50,602 nucleotides of DNA from an uncultured Verrucomicrobiae bacterium (GTDB taxonomy: Bacteria > Verrucomicrobiota > Verrucomicrobiia > Limisphaerales > AAA164-E04), in NCBI GenBank assembly GCA_943788245.1, contig CALSPN010000010.1, positions 1 to 50,602 of the forward strand, written 5' to 3'. Below, one piece after another: positions 8,771 through 19,300 of the stretch (position 1 is its first letter; the number at the start of each line of letters is the position of its first letter). The notes beneath the pieces were generated by a model that did not search any database, was not told where the DNA came from, and saw nothing but the letters and a program-made list of their open reading frames with translations. Made by a program: the position numbers and the translations under genes.

Positions 8771-11700
8771 TCAGTCTGCAAGTTTAGGATGCTTGATGAC
8801 CAGTAAATGTTGGTCGTGATCACTGGCTGATGCTTCAGATTGACTCCCATCAGGCCAGTGAATTTCGATGCGGTCAAGGTGCTCTGGAGCGGCAAGATAC
8901 ATTGTTGCACTCGATTGTGAAAGGTATCCACTGCCCGCATATAATTCCTGTGCCTTGATACCTCCTTTTACAAAGGACACAGTGACGCGAGATCCAACGC
9001 CGGTGGGGTTGTTCTTGAGTCCTTGTAACTGGAGTCGCAGGGGGTGCTTTGCAGATGTTGGATGATTGTTTTTGAAAGCGAGCATGCGCTGGTTGTTTTG
9101 AGTTGCAACGAGATCCGGCCAACCATCTTCGTCGAAGTCACAAACTGTCAGACCTTTTCCGTCCCCATCCACCAGGAATCCTGATTGAGCAAAGGGGGTC
9201 ACATGAAAATGTCCTCCATGATCAAAGCTTCCTGAGAATCCTATACCCCCGCGCCAAAGTCCTGTTCCGGGTTCTCGCGTGAAGAAGTTCTGAACACAAT
9301 GAAGGTCTGTGTTGCCATCACCATTCATGTCGGTGGTTACAACGCCGAAACCGGGCGAGGCCTGTGCCAATCTGGGGAGTGCCCGCCATGTGAAATTTCC
9401 CCTGCCATCGTTGATGAGGAATCCAGATTCAAAATGATCAGCAGATAATTGCAGCGTTTGATTTAACTGGGCTGGTGAAAAAATAGATGAGAGTGTCGCG
9501 GATGCAAAGCTCCTGTAAGTCGGGAAATTTTTCCTTATGGATGGAATGAACTCAGAGAGATAGTTCAATTCTCGGAGTGGAAACTGATCATTCTGAATCG
9601 TCTTGGCTTCGAGTATTTTCGGGCGCTGTGAGTCATCAATAAAACCGTAGTAAAGCAATGCGGGTGTAGCTGATGACGGCATTCCGTAGCGGGTGTTGAT
9701 CCCCACATTCATGACCGTGTAATCGATATCCCCATCGCGGTCCAGATCAGCTCCTGTGATGGAATTCCACCAGCCAGTATAATTTGAAAGCCCCCTCTCG
9801 GTGCTTGTATCTGTGAGTCGTCCATTCGCATTGGAAAAACACTTCACCGTTCCCCATTCCAGTGTGATCAGAAGGTCTGGTTGTCCATCAGCTTGAACAT
9901 CTGACCATAAAGCAGATGTGACAAGACCGGCATGTCTCAATCCGGGTGCTAATTCGGAGGTCATGTCTTTGAAAACACCATCATTGTTCTGCAGCAAGCG
10001 GCTTTCGGGTGTGACTGGATATTGGCCAGGGACAACACGCCCTCCAATAAACAAGTCCAGATCACCATCTGCATCGAAATCGGCTGCAGCTGCCGGACCG
10101 CTGGAGATGGCCTTCTGAGGAAGGATTTCCTTGGATGCCTGAGTGAATTTTCCCTTGCCATTATTCAGATATAAACGATCAAACAGGATCGGATCCCCTG
10201 GATTGCATTCCACTCCTCCACTGGCGACAAATAAATCAAAATCACCATCGCTATCGAAGTCCAGCCACAGTGGTGTCATGTCCTCATGACGTCTGTGTGC
10301 ATTGAAAAGCGCATGATTGGTTGTATCCTTTACAAAACGGCCTTTGCCTTTCTGCAGATACAATGCTCCGGATTGGCCGGCTGCTGCAGCAACATATATA
10401 TCTTCGTCGCCGTCACCGTCCGCATCTCCCCACGCCATGCCTCCACCCAGTTGAGAATGTTTTCCGGGTAGCAAAGGCTGCCTTTGGAAATCGCTGAATG
10501 CCCTTTCCTGATGTGTGAAATGGAGCCCTGTCTGTTGCCCTATTTCGGTGAATTGAGGAGCTTCGATCCTGGATGCAGGCATGGAAGATGCCTGTTCCTC
10601 AATGATGTAATGCTTGTCAGCCTTCAATCCAGTGCATACCTGCTTCTTGCCTCCAGGCCAAGTGACGGTCAACTTATCGATGGTTTTGGCTTTTCCTAAT
10701 CCAAAATGGAGGATCGGTTCATTACTGGACAGAAAACCTGTCATTGGATTATTTTGTCGAACCTGAATCCCATTTTCTTTTGTTTCAATGCGTACGATGC
10801 AGCCAATGCCATGACTATTATTGACCTTACCTTTCAAGCGTAAAGTAACGCGGTGTCCTGTGGCGCTCGTGTTACGGTAAATGCCCACGTGTTCATCGAG
10901 ATCTGCCGTTACCAGGTCAAGGTCACCGTCACCATCCAAATCTCCGTAAGCGGCACCATAACTCATTCCATCATGATCCAGGCCCCACTCCTTGCTGACA
11001 TCGTCAAAATGCAGATCTCCCCGGTTTTTGAAGGCTAAATTCTGTTCGATGAAAGGTTCAGAGTCTTTCCATAGATCCCATTCTGTGCGACCGATCAACA
11101 TGCTGGGGGCGATGTTACGGTCAGCATCTGTAAACATACGTGCGGAACCGTTGGTCACAAATAAATCAACCCAGCTGTCATTATCAAAATCCGCAAGTTT
11201 GACAGCCCAGGTCCAATCCGTTTTCGCCACATTGGCCAGGAACGCGGTTTCCATGAATTTTTTTGTCCCAGTGTTCAGGAAAAGGGTGTTCCGCATGGTT
11301 TGACGAGGGTGTGCATTTTCAAGAAACCATCTGCGATCCCCCATCTCACCTTGAGTGATAATGCTTTTATAATGGGTGGTTGCAGCCATATCGGCGCTCA
11401 TGAAATCGAGCAATCCATCATTATTGATATCCGCGCAATCGGCTCCCATCGAGGACCAGGTGGTATAGGGCATGACTTTGGCGATGACATCGGTGAATGA
11501 GCCATTCCCATTGTTGTGATAAAGGTGATCGGGGTCCGTGAAATCGTTGCCGACGTAAAGATCCAGCAATCCGTCCTCATTGTAATCCCACCAGGTTGCA
11601 GAGAAACCGTGTCCACTTTCGGTGATACCAGCCTCGGTGCTGATATCGGTAAACGTTCCGTTACCGTTATTCCTGAACAACCGATCCGGGCGCCCACATG

Positions 11701-12454
11701 TGTCAGCCGTGTAGCCGCTGGGCCCGGTTTGCCGGAGATGGTAGTATTTCTCAAAGGCAGGTAAGATATAGGGACGACCATTCTTGACGGCCACGGGAGG
11801 TCGTGATGGGCGCCCACCGGATTGAACGTAACGGTAAGTCAACACATACACATCCAGGTCTCCGTCATTGTCAAAATCAGCAAATGCCGGCATCAGGCTT
11901 GCGTCCACCATATCCAGTCCATACGAGGCAGCAGATTCTACAAAGGGCTTATTGGCTCCCTGGTTGATGAATAGCTGATTGGGAGCGTCATAATTGCAAA
12001 CATACAGATCAAGGTCTTCGTCATTATCGATATCGACCATGGCCACTCCGGCCCCCCATCGATCTTCTCCAGAAAGCAGGAACTCCTCGGTCGCGTCTTT
12101 GAATACCCATGGCTCCTCTTGAATATAAAGTTTGTTGGACCGGGGAGCGTTGACAAAATACAGGTCGTTTTTACCATCCCCATTCACATCTCCAATGGCG
12201 ATGCCTCCGCAGACTGATCCCGCATAGTTCAGGTAGCTCATGCGATGTTGCAGATCCATGACATTGATATAGTCAACCCGTGTTTTCCCGTGCGGCAGTC
12301 GTTCGAAAAGAGTGGGGGATCGGGTGACTGTGCCAGGTTCAGTCAGATTCCTGACTGAAATGCGGTTGCCGTTCACCGCTGCTTGAATGTGGAGTGTCGT
12401 CAATATGCATGTCAGTGCGCATGTGATGCCAACAAAACGACAGAGCTCACGCAT
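8771..12454 (-). CDS. Secreted protein with two FG-GAP/VCBS propellers and two ASPIC/UnbV domains (CRTAC1-like)
   Basis: 1227 residues from the ATG at 12454, chosen because it places MRELCRFVGITCALTCILTT as the signal peptide; longer in-frame starts add an unlikely leader. The protein is a tandem duplication of one architecture. Propeller 1 (about 45-500) has many Ca-binding DxDxDGxxD motifs (GDVNGDGKNDLY, DIDNDEDLDLYV). UnbV domain 1 (about 530-610) has GIGCIVRIET and LTVTWPGGKKQ. Propeller 2 (about 640-1130) is followed by UnbV domain 2 (about 1140-1225) with GVGSRVTVSF and IEIHWPDGSQSE. Such proteins are exported and Ca-dependent; most have no proven function, and binding or adhesion is the usual guess. 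No enzyme motif was seen. Confidence 0.85.
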   Translation of the reverse strand: MRELCRFVGITCALTCILTTLHIQAAVNGNRISVRNLTEPGTVTRSPTLFERLPHGKTRVDYINVMDLQHRMSYLNYAGSVCGGIAIGDVNGDGKNDLYFVNAPRSNKLYIQEEPWVFKDATEEFLLSGEDRWGAGVAMVDIDNDEDLDLYVCNYDAPNQLFINQGANKPFVESAASYGLDMVDASLMPAFADFDNDGDLDVYVLTYRYVQSGGRPSRPPVAVKNGRPYILPAFEKYYHLRQTGPSGYTADTCGRPDRLFRNNGNGTFTDISTEAGITESGHGFSATWWDYNEDGLLDLYVGNDFTDPDHLYHNNGNGSFTDVIAKVMPYTTWSSMGADCADINNDGLLDFMSADMAATTHYKSIITQGEMGDRRWFLENAHPRQTMRNTLFLNTGTKKFMETAFLANVAKTDWTWAVKLADFDNDSWVDLFVTNGSARMFTDADRNIAPSMLIGRTEWDLWKDSEPFIEQNLAFKNRGDLHFDDVSKEWGLDHDGMSYGAAYGDLDGDGDLDLVTADLDEHVGIYRNTSATGHRVTLRLKGKVNNSHGIGCIVRIETKENGIQVRQNNPMTGFLSSNEPILHFGLGKAKTIDKLTVTWPGGKKQVCTGLKADKHYIIEEQASSMPASRIEAPQFTEIGQQTGLHFTHQERAFSDFQRQPLLPGKHSQLGGGMAWGDADGDGDEDIYVAAAAGQSGALYLQKGKGRFVKDTTNHALFNAHRRHEDMTPLWLDFDSDGDFDLFVASGGVECNPGDPILFDRLYLNNGKGKFTQASKEILPQKAISSGPAAAADFDADGDLDLFIGGRVVPGQYPVTPESRLLQNNDGVFKDMTSELAPGLRHAGLVTSALWSDVQADGQPDLLITLEWGTVKCFSNANGRLTDTSTERGLSNYTGWWNSITGADLDRDGDIDYTVMNVGINTRYGMPSSATPALLYYGFIDDSQRPKILEAKTIQNDQFPLRELNYLSEFIPSIRKNFPTYRSFASATLSSIFSPAQLNQTLQLSADHFESGFLINDGRGNFTWRALPRLAQASPGFGVVTTDMNGDGNTDLHCVQNFFTREPGTGLWRGGIGFSGSFDHGGHFHVTPFAQSGFLVDGDGKGLTVCDFDEDGWPDLVATQNNQRMLAFKNNHPTSAKHPLRLQLQGLKNNPTGVGSRVTVSFVKGGIKAQELYAGSGYLSQSSATMYLAAPEHLDRIEIHWPDGSQSEASASDHDQHLLVIKHPKLAD

Positions 12455-12586
12455 GCACCCGAAGTCAAGTGGTGGATAAGCGCCTGAATCAAAAATGCAA
12501 GGTCTCATGGAATTGATGCAGTCCATTCTAGGAGGGGCAACAACAGCCACAAGTTTAATTTAAACAGGGAGAAGTGCGTGCAGATC

Positions 12587-12619
12587 AAAAAAAGAGCCCG
12601 TCCAGAATCTGGACGGGCT
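12587..12619 (-). terminator. Rho-independent terminator after the LamG/PA14 gene
   Basis: An 11-bp perfect stem (AGCCCGTCCAG at 12595-12605 with CTGGACGGGCT at 12609-12619) and a 3-nt loop are followed on the minus strand by seven T (plus-strand A at 12587-12593). It lies 28 bp beyond the stop at 12647 and ends the transcript coming from that gene, possibly from as far upstream as the pseudopilin gene. Confidence 0.93.
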
Positions 12620-12646
12620 GGTGAATGATTGAGACTAGATCGCAGA

Positions 12647-15600
12647 TTACTCAGCGATAAAGAATGCCTGTGCTTGGTCAGGTGTCACCGAATAAGGCGA
12701 AGTAGCACCTGCAACTTCGCTGAATGTGTCACCGAGGCTGGAGGCAGATTTCAATGTGCCTGTGTATTCAATGACAACATTGCCGTCTTGCAGTGAGACG
12801 CCGCCGATACCGCCTGCAGGAGCAGGGATTTCAACACCTCCGCCGATCACGACCTCAATACCATTGATGGGCGCGCGAGGGGGCGAACCTGAGGTAGGAG
12901 TGCCTGTCAAGGTGAAGCTGCTGCCAGTTACATCCTTGAATACAATCCAATCTCCTGCAGCGCCATAGACATAATTTCCAGTGAAGGACGCTTCAGTTGA
13001 ATGAGTGATGACGCTATCTCCGATGGAGAATTCACCGCCACGTCCGGCCACGCCACCTTTGGCATACACAACCACATCATAAGAAGCTCCGTCAGGGAGT
13101 CCGTCCACGGTCACCGTGGTTTGGGAGGTGTTGTTGGTGTCGAGGTAACCGGTCATCATGTTTCGGTCATCTCCCTCGGCAGCCTCGTTGTTTTCCTCGC
13201 CGCGTCCTTGACTGGACCAAGTGTTGTTCGAGGCCCATGTCACGGAAACAGAACTGCCGGCGGCAGATCCGCCGTTGTCAGCGATCAACTCACTGGCTTC
13301 ACCGGATGCACCATCAACATTGTTCCAGTTGGAAGTACCGAGTATCCCTGCTGCACCACTTACATCTGAGCGATTTCCGTCCGGTTCATCAGCACCGAAG
13401 TTAATGGCGAACACGGAACCATCACCAATGCTGGAGACGGCCTCATTGAAGTCCCAGTATGCCAGGAGTCCTTTGTCAGCCAAATCAGCTGGAGATCCAC
13501 CGTTTACGATAGATTTCAGATCGGCTTCGCCGAGAGCAGTGTCGAAGATTGCGAAATCATCGAAGATACTGCGATCAGGATTGCCTCCTCCACCACCCGA
13601 ACCGATGTTGAGTCCAATAATATCATCAGTCAAAGGATCGGCATCAATGCCATCAAGGAATAGGTCACCATCAATACGGATTTCTTTCACACCGCCTGCT
13701 TTGGAGAAGGACATCAAGTGCCAGTCATTCCAGAAGTCAGGGTTGTCATCGAATTCAGCCACAGGAGCATTGATACGTTGACCGGGAGCTGCACAGCAAC
13801 CCTGCGTGTCAAAGTAGATGTTACCATTGCTCCAAGGTGCATGCGCTTGAAATCCACGGTTTCCGGATCCAGCAGTTGCAGTGCTTATCCAGAAGGCTGA
13901 ACTGTTACCAATCTCGTGCTTCTTCACCCAGTAAACGACCGTTAATGTGTCGTTGGCGAGGGCAGGAGCCAACCAGTCTAATTCAGTCACGATGATTGAA
14001 CCACCGTCTGGAGTGAAATCCATACCAAGGTCACCTGCAGAACCGGAATGACCACCACCATCAGCAGTGCTGGTTGCACCACCGGTCAACAAGCCAGGAT
14101 AGTTTCCAACAGTACTGTGGATAGGTCCTCGGTACTCAAGCACGTTGAATGACCATGCTTCAGTGGTAGGCTCTCCTACAGGGTCAGGATAGGTGAGTGT
14201 GACGGTCATTTCAGCGCCTGAAGGCAACAATTCTTCGCCTAGCGTGTGAGTCAGTGTGGCAGTGACACCTTCTTTGGTGAAGACTGATTCGACTGCGTTA
14301 CCATTGATCGCCAGGCTGGTATTGTCAGCAGTCCAGGCAGCAGCACCATTGTTGTGGGAGATGCTGATCGTTTCGAGTCTAGGGTCGGCGGTTGCACCGT
14401 CACCAGGAGCTCTGCCACCGAAGCTGCCTTCTGCAGCAATCAGCAGAGGAGTATCTGAGCTGAGGAATGCGCCTCCGATAGGCTGCAGGCTTCCAGCTGC
14501 GGTGTCATCCGTTGTTTTTCTCCAAGCAACTTGAGCGAAGTCGCCGCCGCCGCCCTCTTTGTAGAGAACTTGAACGAAGTATTTTCGGCCAGCGACCATG
14601 CTGATGGGTTGGAAAGTGGTTTGATCTGCACCAACTTCAAGGAATCCATTACAGCAACCTGTTTCCTCAGCCTGAAATTCCAGATTAGCTTCCTTGTCAT
14701 CTGAGCTGATCCACAATTCAGAAGCATCATCACTTCGCAGGAAGAAATCGTAGTCGCCTGATTCTGCAGGAGTGATCCAGCCTTCGATTTCACCAGCGAA
14801 GTTGTTACGACCGTTTCCGGGGAGGAGATCTCTTGTGTTGAATGAAAAGAGAGGTCCGACGAAATCAGGATCGTTGGGATAACGACCATCATCGAAGACG
14901 GATGCGACATCCGTTCCGCCAATGCCATCCCAGATGGAGAGCTTCAGCACGCCATCGGTTGTCTCGAAGCATGTGAAGATGACTCCACTTGAATCAGCAG
15001 GGATGGTGTTCTTGGAAAGGTCAGCAATGTTGTTTGCTGTCACGGTGTAAGCAGCATTGACATCCTGTGTCGCGGTTGTGATGGTCACGGTTCCTTTTTT
15101 CACCGCGATGCTTTCAATGGCAACGGAAGGATCAATGGAATAGTTACCCGCGTCAGAGGCAGTCGCCTCATCCAATTTTTCTGAAAAGTCAAGAACGATC
15201 GTGTTCAATGAACAATCATTGCTGATACTCAATAAAGTTGGGTCGGTTGTGTCAACGGGATCGGTTCCTTTGGTGAATTCGGTCAAGTTGTCATCTCCGT
15301 CTTCGTCAGGATCTTCACTTGCGTCCGAAGGATCGGCAGGATCAAATCCATATCTTTCTTCCCAGCCATCAGGCATACCATCACCATCGGTATCAACGGG
15401 TGGCTCAAAGATACTTTTTCCGCCTGCAATTTCAGCTATTTCTGCGGCTGTCAGCGCGCCTTTGAAGATACCCAACTGATCGATGATGGCATCAGGTTGG
15501 TTTCCTCCCCCATTATCCGAACCAATCCAGAAGCGGGTTACATCAACTGTCAGTTCGGTAGCTCCTCCATCGGCTGTTTCCAGTAACAACGCACCGTCCA

Positions 15601-16162
15601 CATAGACCGCTTTGTAGTCTTCGTTTTTGATGAATGCATAGTGGTGCCATTCTTCGATCCACTCATGATCCTCTCCCGGGGCACCGTTGATGCGCTGCGT
15701 AGGGTTGGCGCAGCAGCCCATGCTGTCAAAGTAAATATTCCCATTGGACCATGGCACGTGAGCCTGGAACCAGCGATTTTGGCTTTCTCCAATCGACCAG
15801 AAGGTACTGGAGTTCGGGTTCGAACGGTTATACTGCCAGAACACCACTGAGACCTGGTCGTTTTCAGCCGCGATGTTTAAAGGGTTATCCTCGCCTTCGG
15901 CTTCAAGGAAAAGGTAACCATCGGTATCTAAAGAGGCATCAAGCCCAGAACCGATCCGTCCCTCAGGGGAGATTTCAATTTCTCCTTCGTAGAGCGCCTC
16001 GTAATTGTTTCCTGTTTCCGATGACCTGATGCCGTCTGCGCCCAGGTCACTTTGCTCGAAGTCCCAACCTGCAATTAATTCTGCAGGCTGAGCTTGCACA
16101 TTGACGGCAGTCATGGCCGCCAATAAGGCGACAGACAACCATTTTTTTATTTTAGTTTTCAT
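12647..16162 (-). CDS. Giant secreted LamG-PA14-LamG protein with a Ca-binding linker
   Basis: 1171 residues from the ATG at 16162, which begins a clear signal peptide (MKTKIKKWLSVALLAAMTAV); the frame is open further upstream but without signal character. Domains in order: LamG/concanavalin-like domain 1 (about 25-270, ending TAAEIAEIAGG), a thrombospondin-3-like acidic linker (DTDGDGMPDGWEERYGFDP), an Ig-like domain with 'LDFSEKLDEATASDAGNYSI' (about 325-400), and a PA14 domain (about 405-575, with GEIEGWITPAESGDYDFFLRSDD). LamG domain 2 follows (about 677-890), then a further beta domain. The C-terminus is VSLQDGNVVIEYTG ... QAFFIAE. Both LamG domains carry a GCC vicinal cysteine pair, as does PA14. 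The modules suggest glycan binding at the cell surface. The gene is followed by a strong terminator. Confidence 0.88.
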   Translation of the reverse strand: MKTKIKKWLSVALLAAMTAVNVQAQPAELIAGWDFEQSDLGADGIRSSETGNNYEALYEGEIEISPEGRIGSGLDASLDTDGYLFLEAEGEDNPLNIAAENDQVSVVFWQYNRSNPNSSTFWSIGESQNRWFQAHVPWSNGNIYFDSMGCCANPTQRINGAPGEDHEWIEEWHHYAFIKNEDYKAVYVDGALLLETADGGATELTVDVTRFWIGSDNGGGNQPDAIIDQLGIFKGALTAAEIAEIAGGKSIFEPPVDTDGDGMPDGWEERYGFDPADPSDASEDPDEDGDDNLTEFTKGTDPVDTTDPTLLSISNDCSLNTIVLDFSEKLDEATASDAGNYSIDPSVAIESIAVKKGTVTITTATQDVNAAYTVTANNIADLSKNTIPADSSGVIFTCFETTDGVLKLSIWDGIGGTDVASVFDDGRYPNDPDFVGPLFSFNTRDLLPGNGRNNFAGEIEGWITPAESGDYDFFLRSDDASELWISSDDKEANLEFQAEETGCCNGFLEVGADQTTFQPISMVAGRKYFVQVLYKEGGGGDFAQVAWRKTTDDTAAGSLQPIGGAFLSSDTPLLIAAEGSFGGRAPGDGATADPRLETISISHNNGAAAWTADNTSLAINGNAVESVFTKEGVTATLTHTLGEELLPSGAEMTVTLTYPDPVGEPTTEAWSFNVLEYRGPIHSTVGNYPGLLTGGATSTADGGGHSGSAGDLGMDFTPDGGSIIVTELDWLAPALANDTLTVVYWVKKHEIGNSSAFWISTATAGSGNRGFQAHAPWSNGNIYFDTQGCCAAPGQRINAPVAEFDDNPDFWNDWHLMSFSKAGGVKEIRIDGDLFLDGIDADPLTDDIIGLNIGSGGGGGNPDRSIFDDFAIFDTALGEADLKSIVNGGSPADLADKGLLAYWDFNEAVSSIGDGSVFAINFGADEPDGNRSDVSGAAGILGTSNWNNVDGASGEASELIADNGGSAAGSSVSVTWASNNTWSSQGRGEENNEAAEGDDRNMMTGYLDTNNTSQTTVTVDGLPDGASYDVVVYAKGGVAGRGGEFSIGDSVITHSTEASFTGNYVYGAAGDWIVFKDVTGSSFTLTGTPTSGSPPRAPINGIEVVIGGGVEIPAPAGGIGGVSLQDGNVVIEYTGTLKSASSLGDTFSEVAGATSPYSVTPDQAQAFFIAE

Positions 16163-16358
16163 ATTTGATCCACTTGTTGCTGACACGATTGCGTGCCATC
16201 TGATATTTCCCAAACATTTTGAGCACCTGTGGTGCTGACTAAACACTGCAGCACAGTAGTCTCCTTTGGCCATTGGGATACAAAACTTTACGCATGCTGC
16301 CAGCGTATTGTCAAGCCGGCGGGGGTGCTTTATCGATACAGTAAGGTTGATGGTTTTG

Positions 16359-19300
16359 TTATTGATTCAAAATAAAGATTTTACCTTTTCTGAATAACTG
16401 GAGCCGGACCTTGATGGGGGAATTTTGCCTTTCCTTCTCTTTCAAGAGCGAAAGGGCCTTTTCCGCCGTTTCAACAGCAGAAGAGAAATTTCCGTTGGAG
16501 GCAAAAGCGCTCGCCAGAACATCCAGGGCTTCGGGGGCCTGATTTTGTGTTTGTTGGCAGACAGATTTTGCCAATTGGATAGCTTTCGTGGGATTCCTCA
16601 TGCTTGCGTCAGGAGAAACGGATAGTAGCCATGCAAGCGCAGCTGTTGCTCTGGTATGGGCTGTTTCCTTGCTGAGAATCGATTCATAATCCTTGATCGC
16701 TTCCTGATATTTCTGTGAAGACTGCTGAAAGACTGCTCGCGCATAGAGATGTTCAGTGTTCTGGGGCTCAAAGTAAATGGCATGGTCGAGCAATTGAATA
16801 CCGAGAGGCATATTGGTTTTGGCAGCTTGCATGCCAGCTTTTCTTGATATGAAAGCCGCTTTCTCGGGGAGAGCCAACTTAACTTCACGCAATGAGTCCA
16901 TGTAATCATCGAGAGACGCCAGCATACCTTTCTCCAGTAGTACTTCCCCCAATGCAAGCCTGTCGGTAGGATAATGGGCTAAATACCATTGCCCCTGGTA
17001 GGGGACGGCATGGTTTCGATCCGTTCCAGATTTGAATAGTTTCTCTGCATCTTCATTCAGTTGTTCAACAGGCGGGCTTCCTTCGTAAATCGCAATCAAG
17101 TCTCCCTGTTCATCAAGGAGCATTGAACAGGGAATGCTCCATGTCCATTGGCGGCCAAGGATGACTTCTCGAGCCGCATCCACCATCTCAAGTGTGTTTC
17201 TGGTGGCGAGTGCGGAGTTTAATTTCCAGGCATGCTTGCGAAACATTTTCTTCACTTGGATTGATCGGGCGTCCGCAGATTGTTGAACGTCATCCACGTT
17301 AATCGCGAGTATTTCCAATCCATTTTCTGATAAAGTTTGCCTGTGTTGATTCAGTTCATTGAGTTCCTTGATACAAGGGCTGCACCAGGTCGCCCAGAAA
17401 ACCAGTAGTTGCCGTTTGGCGCTTACTTTTACTTGAGTCGCCTTGCCACTTGATTCCACCAAAGGAATGGATGGTAATTTAAGCGGGCTATGGGGGATAA
17501 GCCTTCGCGCCTTTGATGGTGTGTGTTCAGGGCTTTCTCTCGGTCGGACGGCAAGTTGAGAAGAGGGGCGCTTGATGGGGATTAATGTCGATTCGCCTTT
17601 CTCTAACAACCAGTGTCCTTTTAAAACTCTGCTTATTTGATCCGTGCTTCCATCAGGCCAGCGAACATGGAGCTTCCCGGCGCTCGTCGATGATCCAAGT
17701 CCAAAATGCAGGCTCTGGGAAGATTGAGAAAGGTAGCCCTCACCTGCGCGAAGGGTCCGTATTTGCTGGGCGCCATGAGAATCGGTGAGTGTGACGCGTG
17801 CGCCAATGGCCTGACTGGTGCCGTAAGGAGTTGTTAATTTGATCTGAATGGCATTTCCGTTGGAGTGGTTGTCGTTCCTTAAAAAGCGAAGACGAGGTGC
17901 GGTTCGTTGCGTCAGCCAGACATCCTGATCCCCATCACCATCCCAATCCACCAATACCATTCCTCGACCATCTGCGGGTGAATCAAATCCCAAGAGAGCA
18001 GAGACACCTGCAAACTTCCCATCTCCTGTATTCAAGAAAGCGACGTTGCGCTCGTTGCCGCTCCAATTGCGTCCTCTCTCCACCAGGTCGGCGACGGCTT
18101 CCCATGCTGCAAGGTAACCGTTCTTTTGTTTGTCAGATTTGGTTGCTTCGCTGACTTCCAGAGGTGATTGCGACGTGACCCGTCGCCAAAAGAAACTTCA
18201 CAAATCTCCTGTGTCATCCGTCCCTGTCACCATACCATTGGCCACGAGGATGTCTTCCCATCCGTCATTGTTGATATCTGCAAAGCTCGAGCACCAGGCC
18301 CAGCGCCCCAAGGTGACGTTGGCTTCTTCACTGACGTCCAGGAACGTGCTGTCACCTTGATTCAAGAATAAGCTGTTGCCTCTAGCGTGGCGTTGGAATG
18401 AGGAAGTATCTTCTCCAGATCGATATTTACGTTGGAATGCAATTCGATTGCCTGCTGAGGAAAACATATTGCCGATGTAAAGATCCATCCATCCATCACG
18501 ATTGTAATCTCCCCAACTCACTGACATTCCTGCCGAAAGATCTTCCACACCAGCTTCTGCCGCGATGTCGGTGAAGTGTCCTGCTTCGTTTAGAAATAAA
18601 TTATTTCTACCAAAATCATTGGCCACATAAAGGTCGGGATCACCGTCGTTGTCAAAATCCTCCCAGGATGCTGCGTAACTGAAACGTTGATTGTTCGTAT
18701 CGAGTCCGACCTCTTGAGTGACGTCCTTGAAAATCCACCCTGTATTCTGAAGCATGAAGTTACTGACTCCATTGTTGGCATCATGGTAGGGAACTGGGCG
18801 TCCAAGGCCAAGCCTGTCGCCCGACCTTGCATAATAGCCGCAAGCGTAAACATCCAATCTTCCGTCACTATTGTAATCAACTGCCGAAAGCGATCGTATG
18901 ACCGAATCTGAAATGTGTTCGAATCGCCGTGTGAAAACTCCTTTCCCATCATTGGAAAGAAACAAGACATATCGACCTGTCGCAAGCACCAGATCCAGAT
19001 CGGTATCGTTATCCAAATCGATCAACAGACTGCTGGCACTGGGTTCAAGAAAGTTGGCCCTGGAACCATTGGAAGCATCCTCGATGGTTCCATCTGGTTT
19101 TTGAATAAGTAGTCTGTTGGGTAAGCCTCCTGTTTCACAAACATAGAGATCCGGTCGTCCATCTCCATTCACATCTCCAACCGAAAGCCCGTGAGGACCC
19201 GTAACATCTTGAGTGAAGCGCCAATCCAGTTGCTTGCGCCAATCGTCAATGCTCAGGAGCAGGGGATCATTTGATGCTTCATGCCATCCCATAATGGATG

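Noticed and set aside
18084..18197. Two separate genes (FG-GAP protein and thioredoxin protein) with a spacer between
   Set aside because: The 'spacer' is open in the same frame and continues plausible protein sequence (SFFWRRVTSQSPLEVSE, then NGYLAAWEAVADLVERG) into the next blade; only a TGA divides them.
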